Origin: Ascidiaceihabitans sp. | GTDB lineage: Bacteria; Pseudomonadota; Alphaproteobacteria; Rhodobacterales; Rhodobacteraceae | Direction: 5' to 3' | DNA: 64,000 nt | Assembly (NCBI GenBank): GCA_028825475.1 | Contig: JAPKAB010000001.1 | Coordinates: 172,709 to 236,708, forward strand | Part shown: positions 54,719-63,756 of the stretch, piece after piece | Layout of the letters: each line of letters begins with the position of its first letter | Numbering within the stretch: the stretch's first letter is position 1 | Made by a program: the position numbers and the translations under genes | The notes under the pieces: generated by a model | Databases searched by the model: none | Told to the model about the DNA's origin: nothing | Seen by the model: only the letters and a program-made list of their open reading frames with translations

Positions 54719-56305
54719 ATGAGTAATGAACTCAAACTACTGTCCACGAAAGTTACCGCCGGCACGATGACGCGCCGCGAATTTATGAGCACAGCCGCTG
54801 CACTTGGTGTGACGGCTGCCGTTGCCTCAACAATGTTGGCTGACGCAGCTTATGCAGCCGGTCCTGTTAAAGGCGGCACTTTCCGTATGGGCGTTCAAGG
54901 TGGTGAGTCAACAAACTCACAAGACCCTGCTACATGGGCTTCTGACGTCCCAATCGCTGGTGGTTATATCTGGGGTGAAACGCTCGCGTACCCGGGTCCA
55001 AATGGTCTAGAACCAAAAGTTTCTGAAAGCTGGGAAGGTTCCAACGAAGCGAAAACTTGGCGCTTTAAAATTCGCGAAGGCATCACATTCTCTAACGGCA
55101 CCGCCGTAACAGCCAAAGACGTTTTAGCTACGATGCAGCGCCACTCGAATGAAGATTCAAAATCAGGTGCTTTGGGCATCATGAAGGGCATCGAATCGAT
55201 GCGCGCTGATGGCGATGTGTTTGAACTGACCCTCGCAATTGGCAACGCCGACCTTCCATACTTGATGGCTGACTACCACTTGATCATCCAGCCAAATGGC
55301 GGTTTTGATGATCCATCCGCTGCAATCGGTACTGGTCTGTACACACTAGAAACAGATGAGCCGGGCGTTCGCATGACGTTCAAAAAGAACCCTAACCACT
55401 GGGCTGCAGACGAAATGGGTCACTACGATGCCGTCGAAGTTATCGTATTGAACGACGCAACAGCACGTACGGCTGCATTGCAATCTGGTCAGGTTGATTC
55501 AATCAATCGCGTTGAACCAAAGATTGCTAAACTATTGGGCCGTGCACCTGCAATCGATGTTAAAACGACTTCTGGTCGTGGCCACTACGTATTCATTGCG
55601 CACGTCGACACAGCACCGTTTGACAATAATGAACTTCGCCTTGCACTGAAGCACGCGATGAACCGTCAAGAAATGGTCGACAAAATTCTTCAAGGCTATG
55701 GTTCTGTTGGCAACGACATGCCAATCAACGAAGCGTACCCACTGTTTGACGAGACAATCCCACAGCGTTCATTCGATCTAGAAAAAGCAGCTGCACACTA
55801 CAAAGCATCTGGCCATGACGGATCACCAATTATTCTGCGCACAGCAGATGGTGCGTTCCCTGGCGCGGTTGATGCAGCAGCATTGTTCCAGCAAACTTGC
55901 CAAGCAGCTGGTATCCCGCTCGAAATCAAGCGTGAGCCAAACGATGGTTACTGGTCAGAAGTATGGAACGTTCAACCATATTGCGCATCTTATTGGGGCG
56001 GTCGTCCTGTCCAAGATCAGATGTACACAACAGCGTATCTATCTTCAGCTGACTGGAACGACACCCGTTGGAAACGCCCAGAGTTTGACGCTATGCTTTT
56101 AGAAGCACGTGCTGAACTGGACGAAGGCAAACGCAAAGAGATCTATTCAAAAATGGGTCGTATGCTGAACGAAGAGGGCGGCGTTATGGTCCCTATGTTC
56201 AACGACTTTGTAGATGGGCTTTCAACTGAGGTTCAGGGTTGGGAAACCAATCCATCAGGACCACAAATGTATTGGTCTGCTTTTGCGAAAACATGGAAAG
56301 CGTAA
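54719..56305 (+). CDS. Peptide-type ABC transporter substrate-binding protein with Tat signal
   Basis: 528 residues from ATG 54719, preceded by GGGAG; the frame extends to 54704 with a poorer start. A twin-arginine signal TRREFMSTAAALGVTAAVA runs through about residue 45. The mature part is the family 5 (DppA/OppA) solute-binding fold, with conserved EPKVSESWEGSNEAKTWRF-type segments near residue 90. Substrate may be a peptide, opine or a nickel-like chelate. It heads the run SBP, two permeases, fused ATPase. Confidence 0.92.
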   Translation: MSNELKLLSTKVTAGTMTRREFMSTAAALGVTAAVASTMLADAAYAAGPVKGGTFRMGVQGGESTNSQDPATWASDVPIAGGYIWGETLAYPGPNGLEPKVSESWEGSNEAKTWRFKIREGITFSNGTAVTAKDVLATMQRHSNEDSKSGALGIMKGIESMRADGDVFELTLAIGNADLPYLMADYHLIIQPNGGFDDPSAAIGTGLYTLETDEPGVRMTFKKNPNHWAADEMGHYDAVEVIVLNDATARTAALQSGQVDSINRVEPKIAKLLGRAPAIDVKTTSGRGHYVFIAHVDTAPFDNNELRLALKHAMNRQEMVDKILQGYGSVGNDMPINEAYPLFDETIPQRSFDLEKAAAHYKASGHDGSPIILRTADGAFPGAVDAAALFQQTCQAAGIPLEIKREPNDGYWSEVWNVQPYCASYWGGRPVQDQMYTTAYLSSADWNDTRWKRPEFDAMLLEARAELDEGKRKEIYSKMGRMLNEEGGVMVPMFNDFVDGLSTEVQGWETNPSGPQMYWSAFAKTWKA

Positions 56306-56314
56306 GCCAGCCTT

Positions 56315-57271
56315 ATGCACCCCATTCTTAAATTGGTTGCCCAGCGTTTATCGCTGGGCATCCTCCTGCTCTTCGCCGCCTCTGCGCTTCTCTTTGGCTT
56401 GACCGAAATTTTGCCTGGTGACGCGGCACAGGCCCAATTGGGCCAATCAGCCACGCCGGAAAACCTTGCCAACCTGCGCGAAGAGATGGGCCTAAATCGC
56501 CCTGCCCTGACGCGTTATGCAGAATGGATCGGCGGCATTTTAACTGGCGATATGGGCAATGCCCTTTCCAACAAATTGCCTATCGGCGAACAAATCGGGA
56601 AACGATTGGGCGCAACGATGTTCTTGGCCTTCTGGGCAGCGCTTATATCAGTTCCTGTTGCTATCTTACTTGGGTTAGTAGCTGTGCGTTACCTTAACAG
56701 ATGGCCTGACAAGGTGATCTCTGGCTCAACGCTGGCCGCGATTTCGTTGCCAGAATTCATGATCGCCTATATTTTAATTTTCGTTTTCGCAGTGAAATTG
56801 GGCTGGGCACCATCTTTTGCCAATGTCCCACCCGACATGCCGCTGCTAGAAAAATTACATTCAATTGCACTGCCAATTGCCGTTCTCACAATGGTTGTGC
56901 TGGCACACATGATGCGCATGACCCGTGCAGCAATCTTGAACGTGATGCAGTCTGCCTACATCGAGACTGCAGAACTAAAAGGGCTGTCCAGCTTTGAAGT
57001 CATTCGCAAGCACGCCTTTCCAAACGCTGTTGCGCCAATCGTGAACGTCGTAATGATCAACCTTGCCTACCTCGTTGTGGGCGTTGTCGTGGTTGAGGCT
57101 GTGTTTGCCTACCCAGGCATGGGCCAGTATTTGGTTGATGCCGTGGTGAAACGCGACGTGCCGGTTGTTCTAACTTCAGGTATTATCTTTTCCGCAGTCT
57201 ATATCATCCTGAACATGATCGCTGACATCGTATCGATCCTGTCCAATCCTAGACTGAGGCACCCAAAATGA
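56315..57271 (+). CDS. DppB-type ABC permease
   Basis: 318 residues with six helices. The conserved cytoplasmic EAA loop (TAELKGLSSFEVIRKHAFPNAVAPIV) and the long periplasmic segment after helix 1 (LPGDAAQAQLGQSATPENLANLREE) are those of the DppB/OppB half. It starts ten bases after the binding-protein gene. Its stop codon overlaps the start of a 29-codon frame (ATGA). Confidence 0.93.
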   Translation: MHPILKLVAQRLSLGILLLFAASALLFGLTEILPGDAAQAQLGQSATPENLANLREEMGLNRPALTRYAEWIGGILTGDMGNALSNKLPIGEQIGKRLGATMFLAFWAALISVPVAILLGLVAVRYLNRWPDKVISGSTLAAISLPEFMIAYILIFVFAVKLGWAPSFANVPPDMPLLEKLHSIALPIAVLTMVVLAHMMRMTRAAILNVMQSAYIETAELKGLSSFEVIRKHAFPNAVAPIVNVVMINLAYLVVGVVVVEAVFAYPGMGQYLVDAVVKRDVPVVLTSGIIFSAVYIILNMIADIVSILSNPRLRHPK

Positions 57272-57357
57272 GCGTGTTGTCATCGCTGTTTCCAGCCAAG
57301 TTGTTTTCCCGCGCCTTTTATTCAGCGCACCCTAATACCAACGCGGGGATTTTCTGA
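57268..57357 (+). CDS. 29-codon frame joining the two permease genes, probable displaced N terminus of DppC
   Basis: ATG 57268 overlaps the dppB-like stop (ATGA) and its TGA at 57355 overlaps the dppC-like ATG (TGATG). It reads MSVLSSLFPAKLFSR then FYSAHPNTNAGIF, with charged and Ala/Ser-rich content typical of the cytoplasmic lead of OppC/DppC proteins. Adding one T to the run TTTT at 57350-57353 would fuse it in frame to the next gene. It may be a broken N terminus or a coupling leader frame. Confidence 0.5.
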   Translation: MSVLSSLFPAKLFSRAFYSAHPNTNAGIF

Positions 57358-58211
57358 TGCGTATACCGCTGTCTGCCCTTATCGGCTTATTCATAACAGG
57401 CGTCTATTTCTTCTGCGCCATCTTCGCCTCTTGGGTTGCCCCTTACGGCATGGCCGAAACAGTTGGAGAAGTATGGGAACCCTCCCGCCTTGGTTTCCTA
57501 CTCGGCACGGCCCCTGAAGGTACTGTTGACGCTCAATACTGGCTTGGTACCGATCAAATTGGTCGCGATCTATTGACCCGTATGATCTACGGCGGCCAAA
57601 CGACCATTCTTATCGCAACTGCTGCTACGATCCTCAGCTTTACCACGGGGTCAGTTCTTGGGTTCTTTGCAGCTGTTTCAGGCGGCTGGATTGATCAGGC
57701 CCTATCGCGATTTGTGGACCTCGTAATGTCGATTCCTTCATTGATCCTCGCGCTCGTAATCCTATCCGCGATCGACGTGACTGTTGTGACATTGATTGTC
57801 TTGATGGGCCTATTGGATTCCACCCGTGTATTCCGCCTTGCTCGCGCGGTAGCCGTAGATATTTCAGTGATGGAATTCGTCGAAGCCGCACGTCTACGCG
57901 GTGAAAAAATCGCATGGATTATTTTCCGCGAAATTCTGCCAAACGCGTTGTCGCCGCTTATTGCTGAGATGGGTTTACGTTTTATCTTTATGGTGTTGTT
58001 CATCTCAACCCTGTCCTTCCTTGGTATTGGCGTTCAACCACCGTTGGCTGATTGGGGCGGGATCGTGAAAGAAAACAAAGACGGCATTAACTTTGGTATT
58101 GGCGCAGCACTCTACCCTGCTGTCGCCATCGCTACATTGGCTATCTCGGTCAACTTGGTCGCAGACTGGGTGTTGAATCGCACAACCTCACTTAAAGGGG
58201 GGCGTGGCTAA
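57357..58211 (+). CDS. DppC-type ABC permease (possibly 5'-truncated frame)
   Basis: 284 residues with six helices and the conserved EAA loop (EFVEAARLRGEKIAWIIFREILPNALSPLI). DppC/OppC usually has a cytoplasmic N-terminal segment of 20-40 residues before helix 1, but this frame starts MRIPLSALIGL, directly at helix 1. The missing part is probably the overlapping frame at 57268-57357, displaced by one base. The stop overlaps the next start as TAATG. Otherwise intact. Confidence 0.88.
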   Translation: MRIPLSALIGLFITGVYFFCAIFASWVAPYGMAETVGEVWEPSRLGFLLGTAPEGTVDAQYWLGTDQIGRDLLTRMIYGGQTTILIATAATILSFTTGSVLGFFAAVSGGWIDQALSRFVDLVMSIPSLILALVILSAIDVTVVTLIVLMGLLDSTRVFRLARAVAVDISVMEFVEAARLRGEKIAWIIFREILPNALSPLIAEMGLRFIFMVLFISTLSFLGIGVQPPLADWGGIVKENKDGINFGIGAALYPAVAIATLAISVNLVADWVLNRTTSLKGGRG

Positions 58212-59848
58212 TGAGCACTCCATTGCTATCAGTTCGTGGTCTTAAAATTGGCGCAACCGTCTATCCACCGGATGCCAAACCACATGACATCGAAATTGTG
58301 CACGGCGTCGATTTTGACGTTGAGGCCGGTAAGGTTCTTGGACTTATCGGTGAATCCGGTGCAGGCAAGTCAACTATTGGCCTTGCCACCATGGCCTATG
58401 GCCGTGGTGGCGTGAAGCTGACAGGCGGTACAGTTTTCGTAAATGGCCGTGATGTTCTACAGTCAGATCGCCGCGATGTGCGCAACCTGCGCGGCGCTGA
58501 AGTTACCTACGTTTCTCAGTCAGCCGCTGCGTCGTTCAATCCCGCCAAACGGATCATGGAGCAAGTGATCGAAGCTGCAGTTTCGCAAAACAAGTTCTCT
58601 AAGGCCGATGCACAAGCACGCGCTGTTGAGCTGTTTCGCAAACTCGATCTGCCGGAGCCTGAAACCATCGGCGACCGTTTCCCACATCAGGTATCAGGCG
58701 GTCAGTTACAACGCTGCATGACTGCGCTCGCGCTTTGTCCTGAACCCGATTTAGTGGTCTTTGATGAACCAACAACCGCGCTGGATGTGACGACGCAAAT
58801 TGACGTCCTAAAAGCAATCAAAGAGGCAATCCGCGACACTGGTGTTGCCGCCCTTTATATCACGCATGATTTAGCCGTCGTCGCCCAAGTGTCTGACCAC
58901 ATCATGGTCCTACGTCAGGGCGAAATGATCGAATACGGCACCACCGATCAAATCATCAACGCACCGGTTGACGAATATACCAAAGCGTTGGTTTCCGTCA
59001 GGTCCATTGACCACAAAGAGAAATCGCCAAGCGGTGAGCCATTGCTGCGGGTTCAAAACATCACGGCCCGTTATCGTGGTACAAAGTTTGATGTTCTAAA
59101 GGACATCAACGTTGATCTACACGCCGGTCAAACATTGGCGGTTGTGGGTGAATCCGGTTCTGGCAAATCAACACTGGCACGTGTGATTACGGGCCTTTTG
59201 CCTGCACGCGAAGGTGTTGTGAACTTCAATGGGCGTGAACTGTCCCCAGAGTTGGCCAATCGTAGCCAAGATGATCTGCGTGAATTGCAAATGATCTACC
59301 AAATGGCTGACACAGCAATGAACCCGCGCCAGACGGTGGGCACAATCATTGGACGTCCACTTGAGTTTTACTTTGGCCTGAAGGGCGCAGAGAAGCAAAA
59401 GCGGATCAAAGAACTGTTGGACGAGATCGAAATGGGTGACGGCTTTATTGACCGCTATCCCGCTGAGTTATCAGGTGGGCAAAAACAACGGGTCTGTATT
59501 GCACGCGCCCTCGCCGCCAAGCCTAAATTGATCATTTGCGACGAAGTCACATCGGCCCTTGATCCATTGGTTGCTGATGGCATCCTCAAGCTCTTGCTTG
59601 ACTTGCAAAAGGTTGAGGACGTGGCCTACTTGTTCATTACTCACGACATCGCGACGGTTCGCGCTATCGCCGATAGCATTGCCGTGATGTACCAAGGTGA
59701 GGTTGCGCGCTATGGCGGTAAGACCGAAGTGCTTTCACCACCCTTTGATGATTACACAGACCTGTTGCTGTCCTCAGTTCCAGAAATGAAATTGGGCTGG
59801 CTTGAGGACGTGATAGCAAATCGCAAAATGCAAAGCGGTGGAAATTAG
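58211..59848 (+). CDS. Fused double-ATPase (DppD-DppF-like) ABC protein
   Basis: 545 residues with two complete nucleotide-binding domains. The first has Walker A GESGAGKST (near residue 45-55), signature VSGGQLQRC and Walker B VVFDEPTTALD; the second has GESGSGKST, LSGGQKQR and LIICDEVTSALD. Each ends in the oligopeptide C-terminal region. So both ATP sites of the importer are on one protein. It overlaps dppC by one base. Confidence 0.92.
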   Translation: MSTPLLSVRGLKIGATVYPPDAKPHDIEIVHGVDFDVEAGKVLGLIGESGAGKSTIGLATMAYGRGGVKLTGGTVFVNGRDVLQSDRRDVRNLRGAEVTYVSQSAAASFNPAKRIMEQVIEAAVSQNKFSKADAQARAVELFRKLDLPEPETIGDRFPHQVSGGQLQRCMTALALCPEPDLVVFDEPTTALDVTTQIDVLKAIKEAIRDTGVAALYITHDLAVVAQVSDHIMVLRQGEMIEYGTTDQIINAPVDEYTKALVSVRSIDHKEKSPSGEPLLRVQNITARYRGTKFDVLKDINVDLHAGQTLAVVGESGSGKSTLARVITGLLPAREGVVNFNGRELSPELANRSQDDLRELQMIYQMADTAMNPRQTVGTIIGRPLEFYFGLKGAEKQKRIKELLDEIEMGDGFIDRYPAELSGGQKQRVCIARALAAKPKLIICDEVTSALDPLVADGILKLLLDLQKVEDVAYLFITHDIATVRAIADSIAVMYQGEVARYGGKTEVLSPPFDDYTDLLLSSVPEMKLGWLEDVIANRKMQSGGN

Positions 59849-59881
59849 ATAACCCAATCATAACGCGACGAAGAGACGTAC

Positions 59882-60717
59882 ATGGAAAACAAACTGCTGC
59901 TTATCATCTTAGATGGTGTCCCTTATCGCAATTGGCGCCGTCTGTTTGGCAACCTTGAGGGTTGGGTGGATTCAGGTGATGCGCGGGTTTGGAAGATCAA
60001 ATCGGTTCTCCCGTCAATCTCTGCCAGTTGCTATGCCTCTATCCATACTGGCGTGACGCCCGCGGAACACGGCTGCACGGGCAACGGCAACGTATTTCGC
60101 CTGTCCCAACCAGATGTTTTCTCACAAACACGGCTGGCGGGAGGCACAACTGGCGCAGTTGCCCATTCTTTTTGGTCCGAGTTTTCCACCCTCACCCCTA
60201 TGACTTTGTGCGCGATGTCGAATACGACGAACCCGAAAGCGACACGATTAATCATGGTAGGTTCCACACCATGACGGGCTATGGACACGCCAATCAGATG
60301 ACACCAAGCGACATCGACTTATTTGGATCTCTGACCAATCTTTGTCTGCGGTTTGGTCTAAATTACGGAATGTTGCACACCTGTACGCTAGACAGCATGG
60401 GCCACCGTTTTCAGCACGAAAGCCACGAGATGGATCATGCCTGTTTCGTCATGGACGAGATGCTGGCCCCTTTCATCACCAAGTGGCGCGATGCGGGATA
60501 TGAGGTGATTGTGACGGCGGATCACGGACAGGACGAACGTGGTCACCACGGTGGACGTGGTGCACTACAGCAAGAGGCCGCATTGTACTATTTTGGAGAT
60601 GCAGAGGGTCCAGATAAAGACACCGTCATTGATCAACTTCAATTGGCTCCAACAATCTTGTCACGATTGGGTGCCCCTATTCCAGACAGCATGAAAGCCA
60701 AGCCGTTTTTGTCCTAA
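59882..60717 (+). pseudogene. Alkaline-phosphatase-superfamily phosphodiesterase, split by a one-base frameshift
   Basis: The first frame (ATG 59882) carries the metal and nucleophile region LLLIILDGVPYRNWRRLF and SISASCYASIHTGVTPAEHG up to AVAHSFWSEF. Then the frame diverges; the next frame resumes with HPHPYDFVRDVEYDEPES, TADHGQDERGHHGG and ends at 60717. One T is missing from the run TTTT at 60182-60185; with five the join reads FWSEFFHPHPYDF. Metal ligands in both halves look intact. It is either a recent break or a base-call error, and it is the last gene of the ABC run, overlapping the convergent hydrolase stop by four bases. Confidence 0.82.
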
Positions 60718-61646
60718 AATTTTGGCAGTTCAGATTTGGCCAACGCGCTTAACGACTGCGTCATACGTCCGAAACTTGCGCCTGCCTTTGACGAAATAAC
60801 CCGCGCGCGAAGATAGGCGTGGACCAATCCCGTTTCGTTGATCCAAATGGCTTCCCCACCAGCGGCCAACATAGCATCGCGGTAATCTTTCCCATCGCCT
60901 GACAATGGATCACATTCTGCAGTGATAATTACCGTTGCTGGAAGGTTCGTAAAATCCTTGTCGTGCAAAGGTGCATAGGTTGGGTCTCCGTACTTGTCCT
61001 GACCTGCGGATCGGATGTTCATGTAAAACTCCATATCCTGCGTGGTTAGTCCCGGTGCCTCTGCATGCGTGATATAACTGCCTTTGCTCTGATCCCCACC
61101 AAGCCCCGGATAGATCAACAATTGCCCTGTAATACGGCCATCAATTCGACCACGTGCATGGTGCGTCACAGCTGCAACAAGGTTGCCACCGGCACTGTCA
61201 CCACACATGACAATAGCGCCCTCAAAGGCGGCACAAGCCACCTCAAACGCTGCCCAAGCATCTTCAAAATCATTTGGATGGGGGTGCTCTGGCGACAGGC
61301 GGTAATCCACAGCGACAACACGCAGTCCTGTAATCGAACAAAACTCTGCACAGACGCTGTCATGGCTATCCAGACCACCAACAACAAAGCCACCGCCATG
61401 GCAAAAGAATACCGTCGCGGTTGCAGGGGCTGCCGGCGAATAAATGCGGCAAGGGACGCCGCCCAAAGGCACATCTTTGACAGTAACATTTGCTGGGCGG
61501 CCCTGATCAAAGGCCACACACATCTTGTTATAAAGCGCCCGTTGATCTTCGATGCTTAGGCCCACCGCATCATCAGGATAGTGACGTGCACTTTCGTTCA
61601 AAAAGGCCCAAACCTCATCGTCCAAAAGCGCACTATAGTCAGCCAT
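60714..61646 (-). CDS. HSL-type alpha/beta hydrolase
   Basis: 310 residues from ATG 61646, which overlaps the acyl-CoA synthetase stop as TAATG. It carries the HSL-family oxyanion motif FFCHGGGFVVGG (near residue 75-90) and nucleophile GDSAGGN, with the acid Asp in ECDPLSGDG and the His in GLVHAYL. Such enzymes hydrolyse esters of short acyl chains. Coupled to the acyl-CoA synthetase gene, it may release an acid that the ligase activates. Confidence 0.88.
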   Translation of the reverse strand: MADYSALLDDEVWAFLNESARHYPDDAVGLSIEDQRALYNKMCVAFDQGRPANVTVKDVPLGGVPCRIYSPAAPATATVFFCHGGGFVVGGLDSHDSVCAEFCSITGLRVVAVDYRLSPEHPHPNDFEDAWAAFEVACAAFEGAIVMCGDSAGGNLVAAVTHHARGRIDGRITGQLLIYPGLGGDQSKGSYITHAEAPGLTTQDMEFYMNIRSAGQDKYGDPTYAPLHDKDFTNLPATVIITAECDPLSGDGKDYRDAMLAAGGEAIWINETGLVHAYLRARVISSKAGASFGRMTQSLSALAKSELPKF

Positions 61647-63535
61647 TAGTTTGCAGTTTCCGCATGTTCCCATTTACCAATGAACCCACCAAGGATGGTT
61701 TGGATCGCAGTATCAGAAACACCATTCGCTTCAATCCGTGCCACGAGACCGCGTTTTTTGTCGTCGATGACACTCACGACACGGGTTTCCAATCCATTGG
61801 TCTCCAGTGCCTCATTATACACACGTGTAATCGCGTCTTTACGTAGGTCAGGTTTAAAGATTTTTCCAACTGCAGTCTTTGGCAATTCATCCATAATCTT
61901 GATATGTTTTGGCTGTGCAGCACGCTCTTTCACATGTGTTTTGCAGTGTGCGATCAGCTCTTCTGGAGTGACGGTTGCGCCGTCGATCAGCTCAACAAAC
62001 GCACAGGGCAATTCGCCAGCATGGGCATCGGGTTGGCCGATTGCACCAGCGAAGCTAACGGCAGGATGCCCCAAAAGCGCCTCTTCGATTTCGGCAGGAT
62101 CGATATTGTGGCCCCCACGAATGATAAGGTCTTTGGCACGGCCAGTGATCCACAAATACCCATCTTCATCCACACGGCCCAAGTCGCCCGTGCGCAGGTA
62201 TTTTTCGTTATAATAAAGGTCTTTGTTCTTTTCAGCTTCAGTATAGGTGTGCCCAACATAAACACCGGGGTTAGAAACACAAATCTCACCAACTTCATCG
62301 ACCTCGGCATCGATTGGGCCGTTGTCTGTGCCTTTAATGATTTTGATGTCGGTGTATGGGAACGGGATCCCAATACTACCAATTTTCTTCTCACCGTCCA
62401 CTGGGTTACCAGACACAAGGCAAGTTGCCTCTGTCATACCATAACCCTCGACGATGGTAACGCCTGTTGTTTCCTCAAAGCGTTTGAACAACTCCACAGG
62501 CAAAGGCGCAGAGCCAGAGAATGCAGTCTTAACCGTGCTGATATCTGCATCCACTGCACGCTGCATCATTGCAGCCAACGCCGTTGGAACGGAGACGATG
62601 AAGGTCACTTTCCAGCGCTCTGTCAGCTTCCAGATATTATCCAGAACGCCTTCGCCGCGGTACCCTTGCGGCGTTGGGAACACGACATGTGCCCCACTGG
62701 CCAGTGCACCCAGCAACATGACCTGACAGGCCATCACGTGGAACAATGGCAATGGACACAACATAACGTCGTTTTCATCCAGCAATATTTCTGCGCCAAC
62801 CCAACCGTTGTAAATCGTGCCAGAATAAAGGTGCTGCGCAACCTTTGGCATGCCTGTCGTGCCACCAGTGTGGAAATAGAAGGCGACGCGATCTTCCTGA
62901 ACGTCTTCGAAATCAAGTGTCGTGTTTTGCTTGTTAAGCTCTGTGTTAAAGTTTTTGTACTCCACGCCCGACGCTTGCGTCATCTTTGGGCGGATCAAAG
63001 GGATGATCCAGCTTTTGGGCGGGGTCACATAACGCAACAGGTCGACTTCCAAGACTGTCTTCACATTCGGGGCCAAAGCAACTGCAGCGGCTGTTTTCTC
63101 AGCAACATCAGTCTTTGGGAACGCACGTAAAGTTACGACAACCTTGGCACCTGTCTCACGCAAGATCGCGCCAATTTGTTCTTCGTCCAGCAGCGGATTA
63201 ATCGGGTTCGCGATCCCTGCAACACCACCACCTAAAAGGCTAAGAACTGCTTCGTTACAGTTTGGAAGAATGTAGGCGACTACATCTTTTGGCCCGATAT
63301 CAAGCGAACGGAATAGGTTCGCAGCTTGAGTGGTTTTGTCTTTTAACTGGGTCCAGTTAAATGTTTCTGCCTTGTCTTTTGGGCCAGAAAAAATCTGATA
63401 GCTCACCGCATTATTTTGCGGGAACTTTTCAGTTGTTCGACTGATAAGACCATAAAGCGTAACCGGCAGGTCGCGCGCCTCCCATGGCATCTCAGCTTCG
63501 ATACGGTTGCGATCAGTCATGCCTTCGTAAGCCAT
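61646..63535 (-). CDS. Acyl-CoA synthetase (AMP-forming)
   Basis: 629 residues from ATG 63535 with GGGAGGAA upstream. AMP-binding motif FYFHTGGTTGMPKVAQH, YGMTEAT, YLRTGDLGRVDEDGYLW, GRAKDLIIRGGHNIDPAEIEEAL and the catalytic Lys in PKTAVGKIFKPD are all present. The C-terminal extension beyond the catalytic lysine (about 60 residues) fits the long-chain acyl-CoA ligase branch; the acid used is not certain. It is followed by the alpha/beta hydrolase gene. Confidence 0.9.
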   Translation of the reverse strand: MAYEGMTDRNRIEAEMPWEARDLPVTLYGLISRTTEKFPQNNAVSYQIFSGPKDKAETFNWTQLKDKTTQAANLFRSLDIGPKDVVAYILPNCNEAVLSLLGGGVAGIANPINPLLDEEQIGAILRETGAKVVVTLRAFPKTDVAEKTAAAVALAPNVKTVLEVDLLRYVTPPKSWIIPLIRPKMTQASGVEYKNFNTELNKQNTTLDFEDVQEDRVAFYFHTGGTTGMPKVAQHLYSGTIYNGWVGAEILLDENDVMLCPLPLFHVMACQVMLLGALASGAHVVFPTPQGYRGEGVLDNIWKLTERWKVTFIVSVPTALAAMMQRAVDADISTVKTAFSGSAPLPVELFKRFEETTGVTIVEGYGMTEATCLVSGNPVDGEKKIGSIGIPFPYTDIKIIKGTDNGPIDAEVDEVGEICVSNPGVYVGHTYTEAEKNKDLYYNEKYLRTGDLGRVDEDGYLWITGRAKDLIIRGGHNIDPAEIEEALLGHPAVSFAGAIGQPDAHAGELPCAFVELIDGATVTPEELIAHCKTHVKERAAQPKHIKIMDELPKTAVGKIFKPDLRKDAITRVYNEALETNGLETRVVSVIDDKKRGLVARIEANGVSDTAIQTILGGFIGKWEHAETAN

Positions 63536-63674
63536 GTTTATTCCTCCCAAATCCACCCCTCTGACGGGGGTGATAAATTCCCTGCAAATAAGATGCGGTG
63601 GAATGGAAAAATACGCAAGGATTAGAGGGAGAATTCAGCGCAGGTAAACGCCACGTCAAGTTAAGGTTCACAAC

Positions 63675-63706
63675 AAAAAAGGACGACCCAATTTTGGATC
63701 GTCCTT
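63675..63706 (-). terminator. Rho-independent terminator of the LysM gene
   Basis: AAGGACGA (63679-63686) and TCGTCCTT (63699-63706) arms form a stem; read on the minus strand TTTTTTG follows. It lies about 50 bases past the LysM stop codon. Confidence 0.88.
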
Positions 63707-63756
63707 GTATTTTAGGCGTTAGCTACCCGGGGGTCGTCCCGGACACCCAAACCGAA

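Noticed and set aside
61904..63130. A 408-codon open frame on the plus strand
   Set aside because: It lies wholly antisense to the acyl-CoA synthetase gene, is rich in Cys, His and Trp without domain motifs and has no ribosome binding site; it is a shadow frame.
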